From assembly GCA_028282045.1 (NCBI GenBank), contig JANQIS010000030.1, forward strand, positions 1-7,221: 7,221 nt of DNA, in the 5' to 3' direction. The notes under the pieces are model-generated. The model saw nothing but the letters and a program-made list of their open reading frames with translations. It made no database searches and was not told where the DNA came from. The position numbers were made by a program, and so were the translations under genes. This DNA comes from Gammaproteobacteria bacterium (GTDB lineage Bacteria > Pseudomonadota > Gammaproteobacteria > Francisellales > CACEW01). Every line of letters starts with the position of its first letter. The first letter of the stretch is position 1. This document shows positions 5,479 through 7,221 of this stretch, piece after piece.

Positions 5479-6888
5479 ATGAAAACAAATTTGTCAGGTC
5501 AGATAATGGAAAAGCAACTTGGACACCGTCTTTTTGTCTACGTGGTTGGTTTTACTGCTGCGTTAGCAGGGTTATTATTCGGTTTAGATATAGGCGTTAT
5601 TTCAGGCGCGCTTCCACTCATTAAAAAGACCTTTACACTCACCACCATTCAAGAGGAAATGGTAGTAAGCTCTGTGCTCGTTGGTGCTGTATTAGGCACC
5701 TTAATCAGCGGTTTGGTGTCACGTCATTATGGCCGTCGTTTTGCTATCTTACTCAGCGCCGTTATTTTCTGCGTTGGCTCAATACTATCGGCCGCGAGTG
5801 TTGATGTAACGATGCTGGTTCTTGTGCGGGTCTTCTTAGGGTTGGCACTGGGTATTGCTTCCTTTACAGCACCGCTGTATTTGTCCGAGGTTTCTCCTAA
5901 GCAAATTCGTGGGGGTCTGATTGCACTCTATCAGTTGATGATTACCATCGGCATTTTACTTGCCTACATTAGTGACTCATTATTCATTTATATCGAAAGC
6001 TGGCGCTGGATGCTGGGGGTGATTTTCTTCCCGTCTTTCTTTATGTTCATTGCGGTATTGTTACTGCCCAAGAGTCCGCGTTGGTTAATGTTGCGAGGCA
6101 ATGAGCAAGCAGCTCTTTTAGTATTGAGCCGTGTGCGCCATCAGCACGAGGTTGCCTCTGAAGCTAAAGAAATTAAAGAAAGCCTGCGCGATCACGGTTC
6201 TATCAAGAAAATACTTAAGAACCCTTTATTTGTGAAAGTCTTAATGTTAGGGGTAGTCTTTCAAGCAATTCAGCAGTTTTCCGGTATGAACACTATTATG
6301 TATTATGCGCCAGAAATCTTTAGGCTGGCAGGTTTTTCATCTCCAGAGCAACAAATGTGGGCAACCGTCATCGTCGGCTTGGTCAACGTTCTCACTACAT
6401 TTATCGCCATTGCCTTTGTCGATCGTATTGGCCGTCGCCCTATCTTATTGTTCGGCCTGACGATCACAACACTCTCCATGCTGGTATTGGGAGTATTATT
6501 TCATATGGGATTAGAAGCTAATACACTAGGTCCTTGGGCCAAATATGCCGCTTCTGTTGTGGTACTATGCTTTATTTTCGGTTTTGCTGTCAGTCTGGGG
6601 CCGGTAATCTGGATTCTATGCTCAGAGATCTTCCCACTACAAGGCCGCGACTTGGGTGTGACTTGCTCAACTGCCTCTAATTGGATCTGTAACGCAATCG
6701 TTGGTTTTACGTTCCTGTCGATGCTCAGCGGTCTAGGCGTTGCCAATACATTCTGGGTTTATGCTGGCCTTGGCCTAATCAGCTTACTCTTTATTGTCCG
6801 CTTTGCTCCGGAAACCAAAAACGTTTCATTAGAGCAAATTGAAGATAACTTGTTTGCCGGCAAAGCGTTACGTCATCTTGGTCGATAA
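5479..6888 (+). CDS. galP: Galactose/H+ symporter, sugar porter family MFS
   Basis: This inner-membrane carrier of 469 residues takes up galactose, and probably glucose, with protons. It resembles E. coli GalP (464 residues) along its whole length. Seen: AGLLFGLDIGVISGALP in helix 1 (30-46), SRHYGRR in loop 2-3 (81-87), TAPLYLSE (130-137), YQLMITIGI (151-159), WRWMLG (175-180), PKSPRWL (197-203), the sugar-binding QQFSGMNTIMYYAP (265-278), DRIGRRP (315-321), GPVIWILCSEIFPLQGRD (374-391) and PETK (444-447). The start at 5479 has a Shine-Dalgarno GGTGG (5467-5471) 7 nt away; an internal ATG at 5506 lacks one. The gene diverges from galTK, which supports galactose as the substrate. Close homologues can prefer glucose, xylose or arabinose, so the substrate is inferred from similarity and context. 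Confidence 0.93.
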   Translation: MKTNLSGQIMEKQLGHRLFVYVVGFTAALAGLLFGLDIGVISGALPLIKKTFTLTTIQEEMVVSSVLVGAVLGTLISGLVSRHYGRRFAILLSAVIFCVGSILSAASVDVTMLVLVRVFLGLALGIASFTAPLYLSEVSPKQIRGGLIALYQLMITIGILLAYISDSLFIYIESWRWMLGVIFFPSFFMFIAVLLLPKSPRWLMLRGNEQAALLVLSRVRHQHEVASEAKEIKESLRDHGSIKKILKNPLFVKVLMLGVVFQAIQQFSGMNTIMYYAPEIFRLAGFSSPEQQMWATVIVGLVNVLTTFIAIAFVDRIGRRPILLFGLTITTLSMLVLGVLFHMGLEANTLGPWAKYAASVVVLCFIFGFAVSLGPVIWILCSEIFPLQGRDLGVTCSTASNWICNAIVGFTFLSMLSGLGVANTFWVYAGLGLISLLFIVRFAPETKNVSLEQIEDNLFAGKALRHLGR

Positions 6889-6946
6889 CATCATTTTTAA
6901 GTCCACAAGGTTCAGCGCTTACAGGTGTTTTCCACATTCAATGACT

Positions 6947-6964
6947 CTACTTACCAATACAAAA
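6947..6964 (-). other. mnmE 3'-end sequence resembling the SGI1-type attB
   Basis: The last 18 bp of mnmE read TTTTGTATTGGTAAGTAG. From memory the SGI1 core site at the same place in other bacteria is TTCTGTATTGG(G/T)AAGTAA, so about two positions differ. The similarity is mostly forced by the conserved FCIGK codons. It marks a potential integration site and does not prove that integration occurred. Confidence 0.35.
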
Positions 6965-7221
6965 TGAGGCAAAAATCTCACCCAGTAAATCATCTGCAGT
7001 AAATTCACCAGTGATTTCACCAAGAGCGCGTTGGGCCTGGCGCAGCTCCTCTGCCAGGATTTCACCAGCACGATATGCCTGTAGCTGTTGCTGACCCTGA
7101 AGCAGCGCTGCTTGTGTGCGTTGCAAGGCATTAACATGGCGTGCTCTGGCAATAAACTGGCCTTCATTGGTTTGCTGATAACCCATCGATTGTAGCAAAT
7201 GTTGACGCAACTGATCTAACC
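6947..7221 (-). CDS. mnmE: tRNA modification GTPase MnmE, C-terminal part (5' part outside window)
   Basis: MnmE works with MnmG to place the carboxymethylaminomethyl group on wobble uridine 34 of certain tRNAs, in the cytosol. Only the last 90 codons are present. They cover the C-terminal helical domain: LRQHLLQSMGY, then FIARARHVNALQ, AGEILAEELRQAQRALGEITGEF, and the family-defining end FTADDLLGEIFASFCIGK with its conserved cysteine. The frame stays open to the right edge without a start, as expected for an internal fragment of a protein of about 450 residues. In many gammaproteobacteria the genes before mnmE are rpmH, rnpA and yidC, so those may lie beyond position 7221. It converges on galP with 58 bp between the stops, in which I see no hairpin terminator. 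Confidence 0.96.
   Translation of the reverse strand, partial: LDQLRQHLLQSMGYQQTNEGQFIARARHVNALQRTQAALLQGQQQLQAYRAGEILAEELRQAQRALGEITGEFTADDLLGEIFASFCIGK

Noticed and set aside
6889..6946. Terminator between galP and mnmE
   Set aside because: Only short fragments (AGCGCT, two TCCACA copies) are seen, with no stable stem followed by T residues.
1..7221. CRISPR arrays, insertion sequences, tRNA or rRNA genes, toxin-antitoxin or defence genes
   Set aside because: Both strands were read for these. No repeat-spacer pattern, transposase, tRNA-like fold or known defence domain was seen.

Overview
The window carries ordinary gammaproteobacterial metabolic and transport genes in two divergent blocks. 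Host: GalT, GalK and the sugar porter resemble the E. coli enzymes closely as I remember them. The MnmE tail ends in the usual CIGK. The first MFS protein, with its RVAPSVM and YYGYVGMQLPVGALMDRFGPR-type segments, resembles transporters I associate with Legionella and Coxiella. A member or relative of Legionellales is my best guess. It is an inference from memory, not a search result.

Layout. Positions 1-1362 (minus) hold an export module. A lipoprotein-type membrane fusion (HlyD/YbhG-like) gene is followed 10 bp later by an ABC ATPase that runs off the left edge. Diverging from it, 1530-2831 (plus) encodes an MFS transporter of unknown substrate. A 141-bp gap (2832-2972) with a compact, structured, repeat-like segment separates it from the convergent gal genes.

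The galactose block occupies 2973-6888. galT (4118-5137) and galK (2973-4115) form a tightly coupled minus-strand operon. A GalP-type galactose/H+ symporter gene (5479-6888) diverges from it across a 341-bp control region, which contains promoter-like sequences and one dubious 74-codon ORF. Together they would import galactose, phosphorylate it (GalK) and exchange the uridylyl group (GalT), yielding glucose-1-phosphate. The epimerase galE and mutarotase galM, also needed for the full Leloir pathway, are not in the window.

The right edge (6947-7221, minus) is the 3' end of mnmE, a housekeeping tRNA-modification gene that converges on galP. The last 18 bp of mnmE is the known attachment site of SGI1-type integrative elements in other gammaproteobacteria, so the position of the gal block is suggestive. 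I found no second att copy, integrase, IS, CRISPR array, tRNA or rRNA. I do not see a clearly novel system. The points most worth checking are the structured intergenic element, the unusual galT start and the mnmE-adjacent location.
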